Source: an uncultured Treponema sp.
GTDB taxonomy: Bacteria > Spirochaetota > Spirochaetia > Treponematales > Treponemataceae
Direction: 5' to 3'
Length of the DNA stretch: 64,000 bases
NCBI RefSeq assembly: GCF_934725225.1
Contig: NZ_CAKVAM010000002.1
Location: forward strand, 124,001-188,000
The notes below the pieces were generated by a model. That model was not told the DNA's origin. It made no database searches and saw only the letters and a list, made by a program, of their open reading frames with translations. This document shows positions 30,463 through 39,396 of this stretch, piece after piece. Both the position numbers and the translations under genes were made by a program. Position 1 is the stretch's first letter. Each line of letters starts with the position of its first letter.

Positions 30463-33035
30463 TGGATGTTCCGTTTCTTGACTTTTTCAGGCTGAACAGG
30501 GAAAGCGCGAACATGCTCAAATATGTCAGCCCTTACTCGTTCATAATGTCGCCCGGTGTCTGCCTTTTAAAGAACGGAGCGTTGATGACATCTTATCAGG
30601 TTGAGTATCCTGACCTTGAGTCATCGTCTCCGGCTTCAACTGCGGCGATGGCATCTCTGTTCAACCGCACAACTATGGCTCTGGCACAGCAGGAGGGCTG
30701 GGCGATTTTTTTCGACTGCAAGAGATACAAGACAAAGGACTATCCGGCAGGAGAATTCTCAAACCTTGCGGGCTGGCTCATAGACCAGAGGCGCGCTGAG
30801 AACTACCACAAGTACGGCGAGCATTTCACGACCGACTATTATATTTCGTTTGTATACCAGCTTCCGGGAGACATCGAGAACAAGGCTGCATCGATTTTCT
30901 TCAGAAGCGGAAAGAGGAAGAGCGGCGGCGGAAGCCATTCCCACGGTGCGGAAAATCTTTCCGGAATGAAAAAGGAAATCGAGAATTTTCTTGATGAGAC
31001 AGACAAGGCGATGGGGACTCTCTCAACAAAAATATGGTGCCACAGGCTTGATGACTCGGAGCTTTTCAGCTACATAAAGTCGTCGGTGAGCATGAGGCGG
31101 CAGGATATGTTCTATCCTGAGAACACTTTCTTCTTCCTTGACAACTACATCTGCGACATGGACGTGAAGACCTCGATGCCGCTAAAAATCGGGGACTATT
31201 ATGTTCCCATAATCGCCGTGATGGATTTTCCGAGCAGCACTTATCCAGCCGTCTTTGACAAGCTGAACAGGACAATGCAGGAGTTCCGGTGGACGACAAG
31301 ATTCATTCCGATGAGCAAGGAGATGTCCTCAAAAGAGGCGGACAAATATCAGAAGCGGATGTACTCCGCAAGAAAAAGCGCGGGCACGATTATCACAGAA
31401 CTTGCCGCGAATGTCGAGATTGACCGGGAGAATTCAGGAGCTGCCGCGATGGAAGGCGAGGCCAGCCAGATTCAGGCGGACATCGCTATGGGAAGCTATG
31501 TTCTCGGATACTACACAAGCAGCCTTATGTGCTGGGACAAGAAACTCTCAGCGGCAAAGGAGAAGTCGCGGAAGCTCCAGCAGGTTGTGCGCTCATGCGG
31601 CTTCTCGTGCATGGAAGAAAAAATGAACAACATGGAGGCGTGGGAGGGAATGATGCCCGGAAACGTCTATGCGAATATCCGCCGTCCTCTTATCTCCACT
31701 CAGAACATGGCGAATATCATTCCTCTAAGCTCCGCATGGCAGGGAATGCTTTACAACGACTTCACGCTTGAGACCTGCGGCTCTTCTGTTCCTCTTGTAA
31801 CCTGCTCGACAAGCTATGGAACTCCGTTCTTTCTTAATCTGAATGTGCGCGATGTAGGGCATACTTTTATTTTCGGACCGACAGGAGCAGGGAAGTCAAC
31901 ACTCATGGCTCTGCTTATGGCGCAGGCCACAAAGTACAGGGACGCGAACATTGTCTGCATTGACAAGCAGCTCTCAAGCCGGGCGTTCATGGTCGCATCC
32001 GGCGGAATTTATGTGGAGCCTGGAAAGGATGATGTGGCGTTCCAGCCGCTGAGCGAGCTTCTGAACCCGGAAGAATGCAATAAAAAAGAATACCGCGAGA
32101 GCCTCATGTGGTGCCAGCAGTTTATTGAGAGCCTCCTTGCCCAGCAGAATATTGAGACGACTCCGAAAATGAGCAAGGCGATAAGCGAGACTCTTATGCT
32201 TCTTTCTGAGAAGGACAACTCTATGCACGACCTTACATCGTTCCAGCAGTATGTGAACTACACAGACCCGGACACAGGCGACAACACGATAAGAACAGGG
32301 CTTGACCCGTACTGCCGGGGAGGAGCTTTCGGCTCAATATTTGACGCGGACAGGACTACTCTGAATCTTTCCAAGCTGATGACAATAGAGATGGGAAGCC
32401 TCATGCGCCTTTCAGAAAAGGCTGTAGCGCCGGCTTTGATGTATATCTTCCGCTATCTTGAAAAGCTCTGGACAGTTCCGCACGGCGAGAGACAGCCTCT
32501 GACTTTTCTGTTTCTTGACGAGGCGTGGCTTTATCTTCAGCATCCGGTTTTCTCGGGATTTATCCAGGAATGGCTCAGGACTTTGAGAAAGAAGAAGGTG
32601 TTCTGCATATTCGCGACACAGGAGGTCAGCGCAGCGAGCAAGTCGTCTTTGCGCGACACGATAGTCCAGCAGTGCCTCACAAAGATTTATCTTGCTGACG
32701 AGAATGCGGTTCAGACCGCTGAAAGCTACAGGGATTTCGGGCTTACAGACAGCGAGATAGCCGCTTTGTCCGAGGCGGTCATGAAAAGGGACTATTACTT
32801 CAAGAACCCGAACGGAAGCCGGATGTTCACTCTCGACCTTGACGCGTTCCAGCTCGCGCTGATTTCAAGCGACCATGAGCTTCTGGACAACCTTGAGAGC
32901 AGGTACGGACGAAACACAACAAGGGAGCTTGCCTTTGAGCTTCTTGACGCGGTCAAGGAAAAATACAAAGAAATCGGAAAAGATATTCGCGGACTTGACT
33001 ACTCGAAATACAAGGAAATGCTTCTCTCATCATAA
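30462..33035 (+). CDS. trbE: VirB4/TrbE ATPase
   Basis: The product is 857 residues from the ATG at 30462, with GGAGG upstream. The CagE/TrbE N-terminal domain precedes Walker A FGPTGAGKST near residue 471 and Walker B FLFLDEAWLYL near residue 682. It is the main energiser of type IV secretion assembly and is the most conserved gene of the system. No break is seen. Confidence 0.96.
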   Translation: MDVPFLDFFRLNRESANMLKYVSPYSFIMSPGVCLLKNGALMTSYQVEYPDLESSSPASTAAMASLFNRTTMALAQQEGWAIFFDCKRYKTKDYPAGEFSNLAGWLIDQRRAENYHKYGEHFTTDYYISFVYQLPGDIENKAASIFFRSGKRKSGGGSHSHGAENLSGMKKEIENFLDETDKAMGTLSTKIWCHRLDDSELFSYIKSSVSMRRQDMFYPENTFFFLDNYICDMDVKTSMPLKIGDYYVPIIAVMDFPSSTYPAVFDKLNRTMQEFRWTTRFIPMSKEMSSKEADKYQKRMYSARKSAGTIITELAANVEIDRENSGAAAMEGEASQIQADIAMGSYVLGYYTSSLMCWDKKLSAAKEKSRKLQQVVRSCGFSCMEEKMNNMEAWEGMMPGNVYANIRRPLISTQNMANIIPLSSAWQGMLYNDFTLETCGSSVPLVTCSTSYGTPFFLNLNVRDVGHTFIFGPTGAGKSTLMALLMAQATKYRDANIVCIDKQLSSRAFMVASGGIYVEPGKDDVAFQPLSELLNPEECNKKEYRESLMWCQQFIESLLAQQNIETTPKMSKAISETLMLLSEKDNSMHDLTSFQQYVNYTDPDTGDNTIRTGLDPYCRGGAFGSIFDADRTTLNLSKLMTIEMGSLMRLSEKAVAPALMYIFRYLEKLWTVPHGERQPLTFLFLDEAWLYLQHPVFSGFIQEWLRTLRKKKVFCIFATQEVSAASKSSLRDTIVQQCLTKIYLADENAVQTAESYRDFGLTDSEIAALSEAVMKRDYYFKNPNGSRMFTLDLDAFQLALISSDHELLDNLESRYGRNTTRELAFELLDAVKEKYKEIGKDIRGLDYSKYKEMLLSS

Positions 33036-33064
33036 AATCAAAAAAAACAGAAAACGGAGTTTAT

Positions 33065-34030
33065 ATGGAAAATATCAGAAAAAAAATCGGCAGAATCATT
33101 CTTGCCTTTGGAATGGCGCTTTTCAGCGTTCAGAATATTTCAGCGACAGGCTATCCGGTTTTTGATGTTTCAGGCTGGCTTGCCGCGATTGACCAGGTCT
33201 ATCAGGGATATGACATGGTGATGAACACAATCACGCAGATTGAGAACCAGTACAACATGATTCAGCAGCAGGTTGAGAGGGCAAAGAGCATCGACTGGGA
33301 CAACATCTCGTTTGACGGCGACTTTGACATTAGAAACGACATAAGGGACGCGACAAAGCGTGTGAACAGGCTTCTCACTTCCGCGCGGAACATAAAGAAG
33401 ATGATGACAACTCCGTCGATAAGCTGCGGAAACATTAAGTATTCAATCGCTGACCTGTGCGGAATAAGCCCGAACAATCAGGACGACTTGTGGGAGAATG
33501 ACAAGAATCTTCTGACTGCCTGCAGGGACTATAAACAGTTTATGTCCGAGACAATGCAGAAAACTGTCAGCAGCCTGACGGACGGGCTTGATGAGGATCA
33601 GAAGAAGGCTATATGGGTGAAGTACGGAATAAGCCCTCAGAACTACGCTTTCGTTCAGCAGAGCGTGAACTCCGTGAAGAAGCAGTGCAGCGAGGTTATG
33701 GCGGCTGCAACAGAGGAGGCTAAGAGAATGAAGCTTGAGGAGATTGCGATGAAGAACAACACGATTCTTCAGGCGGCTCTTGAGGGCAATCTTGACTCCA
33801 ACGGAAACCCGACGGAAGCCGGAATTGCCGAGGCTCAGGCTCTTCTTACAGACCAGCTTATTCAGGAAGTTACACAGCTGGGATTCGGAATAAACGACCT
33901 GTGCGCGATTACAGCCTCAAAGATGATTGCCGACCAGAACAAGGCGGACGCGGAGCAGGCGAGCAGCCGCGAGGCTCAGGAGACTGACTACTACAGAAAG
34001 AAGACAATCAGCTCGCGCTACAAAAAATAA
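33065..34030 (+). CDS. trbJ: VirB5/TrbJ-like exported protein
   Basis: The product is 321 residues. The signal peptide is IILAFGMALFSVQNISATG. A helical region with YDMVMNTITQIENQYNMIQQQVE fits TrbJ/VirB5, the minor pilus subunit that helps cell contact. The C-terminal half is a long charged helical part. ACGGAG precedes the ATG. Confidence 0.82.
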   Translation: MENIRKKIGRIILAFGMALFSVQNISATGYPVFDVSGWLAAIDQVYQGYDMVMNTITQIENQYNMIQQQVERAKSIDWDNISFDGDFDIRNDIRDATKRVNRLLTSARNIKKMMTTPSISCGNIKYSIADLCGISPNNQDDLWENDKNLLTACRDYKQFMSETMQKTVSSLTDGLDEDQKKAIWVKYGISPQNYAFVQQSVNSVKKQCSEVMAAATEEAKRMKLEEIAMKNNTILQAALEGNLDSNGNPTEAGIAEAQALLTDQLIQEVTQLGFGINDLCAITASKMIADQNKADAEQASSREAQETDYYRKKTISSRYKK

Positions 34031-34050
34031 TGCGGATGGAGGTGTGATTT

Positions 34051-35979
34051 ATGGATGCGTTTGACCTTCCTCTTGTGCAGACACTTGAGTATTTCGGCGG
34101 CGTTATGGCGCAGGGCTACAAGTGGGCTGCTTTTTATGGAAATCTGTTCGGTCTTATCGGTCTTGCCTGGTCAGGCTTCAAGGTTGCCATGTCGCGCATG
34201 ACGGTCAAGGATTTCTGGTGGGACACAATCTTTAAATGGGTCGGCTATCTTCTTCTTTTGAACCTTTACCCGGCGATTGTAATTGGAATCGGCGGAATTG
34301 CAGGCGAGATAGGGATAAAGGCAGGCGGCGCGAAGGACGCTATTGTGAGCGAGCTGAAAGCCATGCGCTCGTCGATAGAGGCTGACCTTGCGACCGTGAA
34401 TTCAATCGAGGCCGGAAATGACGAGGACGCGAAATCAAGGCTTGATGATTATTCTCCAAAATCGCTTGGCGATAAGGACAGCTACAATGATTTTGTAGGA
34501 AAAGCCACAAGCTCGATTCCCGGCTTGAAAGGAGGCAACAGATGGGATTCAAACGAGATGAACAGAAAGCTGTCAGAGCAGAAAAATGACAAGTCTGATG
34601 ATGAAAAAAGAAAATTCAAAGACCTGTTCAAGGTGGAAACTCTCAAGGCTATAAATGCTGTTCTTGGCGACAGAAATCTGGACGGAACGAAAATCGGCGA
34701 CAACACGGACACGTACATTTCTCTTGACATATTCATAAAGGATGCCGACGGAAACGAGAGTTTCTACTTGTCTCCGGGCGCGCTCTTGAGAATGACGCTT
34801 CTTGCGGCGAACATAATGCACTCAAAGAATACTTCGGCTTTTCTTCAGCGAAACGAGGAAATTGATTCGGCAAAGCTGAATCCGTTTGTTTCCGCCGGAA
34901 GAACTATCCAGAGCGGCATGCAGTTTGTTCTTGACGGAATTGTTGTGTGGTTCTGCGTGATTGTGCTTGCGCTCTGCGTGATATTCGCGCTTGTTCAGTA
35001 CATAATGACGGTGATTGAGTTCACGATTGTGGCGGCTGTCGGAGTTATTTTTATTCCGCTTCTTCTTTTTGACGGTACTAAGGACATTCCGAAAAAGCTC
35101 GTGCCGGTTTTCATAAGCTTCATGGTCAAGATGATTGTGATAACATTGTGCCTGATGTTCGTTTACTACCTGATAATAGAGTTCACGGTGAACACAATCA
35201 CGTCGGACGGATTCGATATTGTGTGGCTTCTTGTTGATGTCGCATTCAATGCGGTCTTGAGCTATGTGATGACGCAGAACGCTCCGAAGATTGCGCAGAC
35301 AATCCTGACAGGCCAGCCTCAGCTGAGCATGGGCGAGGCATTGCAGGGCATTGGAACTGCGGCTGCGACAGCAGGCGGAATGAAGGCTGCAAGCGCGAAT
35401 GCTGTAAGAGGCGCGGTCAATACAGGCACTAATTTAAAAGGTGAAGCTTCAAAAATAAAGGCGGCAGGAAAAGGTGTCAAAGAATTGGGCGGAAATAAAA
35501 GGCAGGCACTTAGAGCGATGGGGGCTGTTGCAACTGCTGACTTGAAAGACCGTGCAAAAGCCGGATTTGAGAAATTCTCAAAAGGGCATGATTCCATTCC
35601 TGGCTGGGACAAGTTTAAGCAGATGGCTGGCTTTGGAGGCGGACACGGAGCTTCCGGCGGTGCAGGAGGCGGTGCTAGTGCCCATGGAATCTCAGGACAA
35701 GGCTCTGCTAAAGGGCATGAGGGAAAAACTCTTGGAACATCTTCAAATTCTAATTTCAAGACTGCCACTAAATATGATGAGCGCACTGGAGGCCAGCGCA
35801 ATATGACGCGTAAAGAATTTTATGCTGAAAAAAAGAAGCAGGGAGAAGATGTTGCTCTTGAAATTATGAAGCGCGACCAAGACAGAGCCAATGCTAGGCA
35901 AAATGCAGAAAATGCAAATAAGTCTGACTCATCAGAACTTGGCGACAAGGTTACTGACGGCGTAAGGGCGAACAAGTAA
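34051..35979 (+). CDS. trbL: VirB6/TrbL-like polytopic membrane protein
   Basis: The product is 642 residues. There are two N-terminal hydrophobic segments, a soluble loop (~85-270), then several transmembrane helices (VWFCVIVLALCVIFALVQYI, FTIVAAVGVIFIPLLLF, MVKMIVITLCLMFVYYLII) and a long Gly/Ala/Ser-rich cytoplasmic tail (from ~450). This is the TrbL plan. VirB6 helps DNA cross the inner membrane. Codon use turns more AT-rich in the tail. It is the last gene of the operon before a terminator. Confidence 0.85.
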   Translation: MDAFDLPLVQTLEYFGGVMAQGYKWAAFYGNLFGLIGLAWSGFKVAMSRMTVKDFWWDTIFKWVGYLLLLNLYPAIVIGIGGIAGEIGIKAGGAKDAIVSELKAMRSSIEADLATVNSIEAGNDEDAKSRLDDYSPKSLGDKDSYNDFVGKATSSIPGLKGGNRWDSNEMNRKLSEQKNDKSDDEKRKFKDLFKVETLKAINAVLGDRNLDGTKIGDNTDTYISLDIFIKDADGNESFYLSPGALLRMTLLAANIMHSKNTSAFLQRNEEIDSAKLNPFVSAGRTIQSGMQFVLDGIVVWFCVIVLALCVIFALVQYIMTVIEFTIVAAVGVIFIPLLLFDGTKDIPKKLVPVFISFMVKMIVITLCLMFVYYLIIEFTVNTITSDGFDIVWLLVDVAFNAVLSYVMTQNAPKIAQTILTGQPQLSMGEALQGIGTAAATAGGMKAASANAVRGAVNTGTNLKGEASKIKAAGKGVKELGGNKRQALRAMGAVATADLKDRAKAGFEKFSKGHDSIPGWDKFKQMAGFGGGHGASGGAGGGASAHGISGQGSAKGHEGKTLGTSSNSNFKTATKYDERTGGQRNMTRKEFYAEKKKQGEDVALEIMKRDQDRANARQNAENANKSDSSELGDKVTDGVRANK

Positions 35980-35999
35980 AAAAACAACTACTGAAAATT

Positions 36000-36042
36000 C
36001 CTGTGGAAAATCAAATTTTCGTTTACTTTGCCACAGGTTTTA
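36000..36042. terminator. Terminator after the secretion operon
   Basis: CCTGTGG (36000-36006) pairs with CCACAGG (36031-36037), followed by TTTTA. It lies between convergent genes. Confidence 0.6.
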
Positions 36043-36052
36043 CAGCCGCCTG

Positions 36053-36316
36053 TTATCTTGAGACTGAAGTTGAATTCTGCCAGCTGTTTGTGTTTGACCG
36101 CTCCTGAATTTCTCTTTTTCCGAAAACTCCGAAGCCGTTTCCGCCTGCAGCCTGAAATTCCCAGCCTTCCTTTCCGAGCTTGTTCAGATAGGCGTTGAAA
36201 GTGCCTGAGAATTTCTCTACACGCTCAAGCCGTCCGTTTGCCGTTGTGTAGCCGGTTTTCGCGTCCTCGTAGGACTTTACGACTGTTTCCGGCGTCATGT
36301 ACTCGAACTGTTTCAT
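36053..36316 (-). CDS. Small protein, DUF4177-like
   Basis: The product is 87 residues. FEYMTPETVV at the start and LNKLGKEGWEFQAAGG in the middle resemble the short DUF4177 family, in which a W-E strand is the main landmark. The function is unknown. The tail is Ser/Asn-rich. It reads toward the end of the secretion operon. Confidence 0.6.
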   Translation of the reverse strand: MKQFEYMTPETVVKSYEDAKTGYTTANGRLERVEKFSGTFNAYLNKLGKEGWEFQAAGGNGFGVFGKREIQERSNTNSWQNSTSVSR

Positions 36317-36344
36317 TTTTGTCTCCTGCTGAAAGTTTTTATCT

Positions 36345-37085
36345 TCATTTTTTTGAAACCAGATTTACGACTTCTTTTGCAGCTTCCTCTACAGTCTCTG
36401 CTGCTGCTTTTCCCAGAATCAGCGGATTTGCTTCAACCGGAAATGAAGTGATTCTGCATGCCTGGATTTTTCCGCTCACATTGCAGCCGCAGACAAGCGG
36501 AATTCCGTCTCCGTCGGATGTCAAAGGGCAGGCGATGAATGTTCCGTTTTCCTCATTGGCGTTTTTTTTGGACAGAACAAGAAAATTCTTTCCCTTTATG
36601 CTTGCGATGTCTCCGCGCTCCGGCACTGTGATTTTCTTTTCAGCCTCGTCCGACGGAATGAAGAACTCAATCGGATTCACCTCGCTGCACGTCTGCCTGA
36701 TGAAACCGAGATTTGGCTTTTTTCTTCCGATTATGATGTTGTACGCCTGGATTTCCGTAAGACCGTATTTTTTCGTCATTTCCCTGTAGTCCTTTCTGTG
36801 GGCGGCAACATATCTGCATTCTTTTCCCGGCTCAAGAGGAAGAACTGTCTGCGCCTCGTAGGGAATCTGCTCGTCGGTGTAGAAGAGCCATTCAATCGGC
36901 GGAACAAGGTGCGACATCGAGCAGACAATCGGGTACGACGGAAGTTTTTCGCCTGTCGCCAGTTTGTAGATTGTCGAGTGCGACAGTCCGTTCTCAAGAC
37001 ACCATTTTCTGAGCTTTCTTTCCTCAATCAGCTTTATCAGCTTCTCCTGGGCATACGTTATTCGTTCCGGGATTTCTTTCAGCAT
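36345..37085 (-). CDS. HTH regulator fused to a MazF/PemK-like domain
   Basis: The product is 246 residues. Two XRE-like HTH parts (KWCLENGLSHSTIYKLATG and KYGLTEIQAYNIIIGRKKP) occupy the first ~135 residues. The remainder (PERGDIASIKGKNFLVLS, FIACPLTSDGDGIPLVC, GKIQACRITSFPVEANP) matches the MazF/PemK fold, though the usual Arg/His active residues are not obvious. It may be a repressor with a degenerate toxin domain used as a sensor, or a self-contained toxin and regulator. AAGGAAAC precedes the ATG. Confidence 0.65.
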   Translation of the reverse strand: MLKEIPERITYAQEKLIKLIEERKLRKWCLENGLSHSTIYKLATGEKLPSYPIVCSMSHLVPPIEWLFYTDEQIPYEAQTVLPLEPGKECRYVAAHRKDYREMTKKYGLTEIQAYNIIIGRKKPNLGFIRQTCSEVNPIEFFIPSDEAEKKITVPERGDIASIKGKNFLVLSKKNANEENGTFIACPLTSDGDGIPLVCGCNVSGKIQACRITSFPVEANPLILGKAAAETVEEAAKEVVNLVSKK

Positions 37086-37150
37086 ACTGTTTCCTTCCGC
37101 AAAAAATTAAATATTGATTCAGTTACAATATATTGCAAAAACGGCTTGAC

Positions 37151-37858
37151 TTACAAGTTCTTTTCGGATTCAAGCAGTTTTATGACACGTTCTTTCCATG
37201 CGAAGTGAATCGGCTCAAGGAGCTGGCAGGAGATTCTCGCATAGATTTTGCTTTCAGTTTTCTTCAGCTGGGCGTGGACTTTGTGGCATTTTAAAACAAT
37301 TGTCTGCTCGGGGCTTACGAAATTCAGCATCACATTGAAGCTGTCGCAGTCCTTCATTCTCTGGTCGGAGCAGGGCGTGATTATGCAGATTCCGTGTATG
37401 CTCGCGTCAACAACGGCGCACGGCTGCTGCATTTTTATTCCGTTCACAAAGACAGTTTGCTCTGGAGATGAAAGTCCGAACCTTGCGGAGTTGCGTTTTC
37501 CGATTTCAATTCGCTCCTCTTTTCTGCGCCCATATTTTGTGTATTTCTCGTCAAGGTTCTCAAGTGCTGAAATAAACGCGGCTGTCCTTGCCTTTTTCTC
37601 CGAGCCTGAAATTTTGACATCGCAGAAATCCTCTCCAGATTCAATTACAGTCGCAAGAAATTCTTCGCTCTCTCCGTCTGAAAAATTTATCTGGACGGAA
37701 ATCTGCTCATTTTGCAGAAAGCCGTGCTTCTGCAGCATTGTAAGCGTCCAGATTTCAGAAGTGAATCTTGCAAGAAAGCTCATTATGTCCGCTTCGTCTT
37801 TTCTGATAACTATTGATGACACTTTTAGCCACTCAAGAATTTCCTTTGTTACGTTCAT
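37151..37858 (-). CDS. PilZ-like domain protein
   Basis: The product is 235 residues. The N-terminus is helical; the C-terminus (RKEERIEIGKRNSARFGL, then CAVVDASIHGICIITP) fits the PilZ pattern in which basic residues and a D/N-x-S-x-x-G strand bind cyclic di-GMP. The binding arginines are only partly matched. It overlaps the next gene by four bases. Regulation by c-di-GMP is inferred. Confidence 0.55.
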   Translation of the reverse strand: MNVTKEILEWLKVSSIVIRKDEADIMSFLARFTSEIWTLTMLQKHGFLQNEQISVQINFSDGESEEFLATVIESGEDFCDVKISGSEKKARTAAFISALENLDEKYTKYGRRKEERIEIGKRNSARFGLSSPEQTVFVNGIKMQQPCAVVDASIHGICIITPCSDQRMKDCDSFNVMLNFVSPEQTIVLKCHKVHAQLKKTESKIYARISCQLLEPIHFAWKERVIKLLESEKNL

Positions 37859-38316
37859 CTTTTTCTTCCTCCGTGTTTCTTGAATTTTCCGTATAGATAC
37901 ATCACATCGCTTCTCTTTGCGCCGCAGAACTGAATCAGAAACGCCAGCCTGTACCAGAATATAAGCGGAAACTTGAAGACCTTGTACTCATCTTCCTGTG
38001 TAAGAAGCCACACGCATCTTTTCAGATGGTCAACTTTCCGTCCCCTTGCCGTAAAAATCAGGCACAGCTTCTCGTCTATTCCCGGAAGAGAGACCGCCTC
38101 GCCGTCCTTTTCTGATTCCCAGCCTGTGACAATGTACGCCCGGCGGAAACGCTCGAATGTGTAGAAAAGTACGATGACACTGCCTCCGACGTATTTGAAA
38201 TGCACAAAGTCAGAATTCTCGTCCACGTGCGGAACGTCTATCAGGAATCCCTTTGAATAAAGCGTGTACGGCAGCTTCTTTCCGTAAGGCACATCGACCG
38301 TGATGTTGTATCTCAT
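37855..38316 (-). CDS. Unknown protein paired with the PilZ-like gene
   Basis: The product is 153 residues. It has beta-rich patterns (KYVGGSVIVLFYTF) and KLCLIFTARGRKVDHLKRCVW, then a hydrophobic FPLIFWYRLAFLIQF segment. It could be a PilZ-N-like partner, as many spirochaete PilZ proteins are paired, but the sequence alone does not prove this. It begins the two-gene operon. Confidence 0.5.
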   Translation of the reverse strand: MRYNITVDVPYGKKLPYTLYSKGFLIDVPHVDENSDFVHFKYVGGSVIVLFYTFERFRRAYIVTGWESEKDGEAVSLPGIDEKLCLIFTARGRKVDHLKRCVWLLTQEDEYKVFKFPLIFWYRLAFLIQFCGAKRSDVMYLYGKFKKHGGRKR

Positions 38317-38429
38317 TGCAAAATTATACCAAAATATTTCTAAAATTACAAAAAGTGTATTAAAATATTTATAAAATTGCAGTATATAGGAATTGTTTTG
38401 TAAAGAAATAAATATTTTGTTTTCTTTGC

Positions 38430-38456
38430 AATATTCCTGTCAGGAATTAGAATATT
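38430..38456. promoter_or_regulatory. Nested inverted repeats, probable operator
   Basis: ATTCCTGTCAGGAAT (38433-38447) is a palindrome around one T, nested in AATATTC (38430-38436) and GAATATT (38450-38456). It sits in the divergent gap. Confidence 0.5.
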
Positions 38457-38477
38457 TCGGTTTTCCATGCCAATTCA

Positions 38478-38505
38478 GCTGTGTCCGGCACTCCTAGCAC
38501 ACAGC
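38478..38505 (+). promoter_or_regulatory. Leader hairpin of the ArdC-like gene
   Basis: GCTGTGT (38478-38484) and ACACAGC (38499-38505) pair, about 30 bases before the AAAGGAGG ribosome site. Confidence 0.4.
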
Positions 38506-38539
38506 CTGGGTGGAATTCCAACAGAAAAGGAGGCGCATA

Positions 38540-39286
38540 ATGTCAGACGCCATCACCTTAAATCCTTCAAAAAACGACTGGTTCGGCTCTCTTGTTCCGA
38601 GGCACACCGCAAAGCTCATCTCTCAGGGAATCGAGGACAATTCCCTTCCGCTTCTTCCGAACAAGGACGGAAAAATTGAAATCAAGCCCATTTACAACGC
38701 GAACAACGGCTGGATTCTGAATGCGAAAGACCTTGTTCCGGCTCAGATTACAAGACAGAAATCTGGCTACGAGAGCAACATTGTCGCGACAAAGAATTCA
38801 ATCGACAAGGCCGGAACACGCGTTAAGTCCGGCGAGAAAGGGCTTTTCTATAATTTCAAGGACAAGGAAGGAGAGTTCCGGCACTCGCAGTATTTCTTTG
38901 CCGAGCAGCTCGAGCATCCTGACCGCCTTATTGAAAGCGCGAAAATCCGCCAGCCGAACAAACTTAAAAATGAGACACTCAAAATTGACTCCGCCGAGAA
39001 CTATCTTCCGATGTACATTGCCGCCTGCAAGAGCGGAGCAAGCCTTGAGGTTTTGCCTGAAGTCGCTGAGCAGTTCAAGCAGAACATTTCGGCTGTATGC
39101 AAGAACGAGCTTGCAAAGACGCCGGAGGAAAAAATACAGGACGTGCCGTCTCTGAATGAACTTCTCTATAACGCTGATGTAAAGGCGAACGAGATTGTGA
39201 AGTCCGTTGAAAAGGAAAAGGGGCTTGCTCCCCAGCAGAAAAAAGACGAGCGGAAAATCGACCGCAGCGAATCGATGACCTATTAG
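38540..39286 (+). CDS. ArdC-N-like antirestriction protein
   Basis: I choose ATG 38540, directly after AAGGAGGCGCATA; the product is 248 residues. It follows the ArdC N-domain order: SLPLLPNKDGKIE, then NGWILNAKDL, then KSGYESNIVATKNSI, then VKSGEKGLFYNFKD and SQYFFAEQLEHPDRL. ArdC-like domains bind single-stranded DNA and shield incoming DNA from host restriction. The C-terminus is basic (KKDERKIDRSESMTY), a weak match to the tails of its neighbours. It heads the 38.5-57 kb cargo region. Confidence 0.7.
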   Translation: MSDAITLNPSKNDWFGSLVPRHTAKLISQGIEDNSLPLLPNKDGKIEIKPIYNANNGWILNAKDLVPAQITRQKSGYESNIVATKNSIDKAGTRVKSGEKGLFYNFKDKEGEFRHSQYFFAEQLEHPDRLIESAKIRQPNKLKNETLKIDSAENYLPMYIAACKSGASLEVLPEVAEQFKQNISAVCKNELAKTPEEKIQDVPSLNELLYNADVKANEIVKSVEKEKGLAPQQKKDERKIDRSESMTY

Positions 39287-39295
39287 CAACAGGCG

Positions 39296-39378
39296 AAGTT
39301 ACCCACAGTTCCCACAATCCTACAGGCTTTTTATTGAGCCTTCCGTCATGTGGAAACTGATGGATAACTTTTTTTATT
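39296..39378 (+). terminator. Long imperfect hairpin with U run
   Basis: AAGTTACCCACAGTTCCCACA (39296-39316) pairs with the strand from 39349 to 39370 (TGTGGAAACTG, ATGGATAACTT). An inner AGGCT/AGCCT hairpin lies between, and a T run follows. It fits a strong terminator; the TTACCCACA parts also look like poor DnaA boxes. Confidence 0.55.
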
Positions 39379-39396
39379 TTTCAAGGAGCAGATGCG

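Noticed and set aside
39300..39370. TTACCCACA and TTATCCAT as DnaA boxes and an origin.
   Set aside because: Both miss the consensus and are the two arms of one hairpin; the rep iterons are a better origin candidate.
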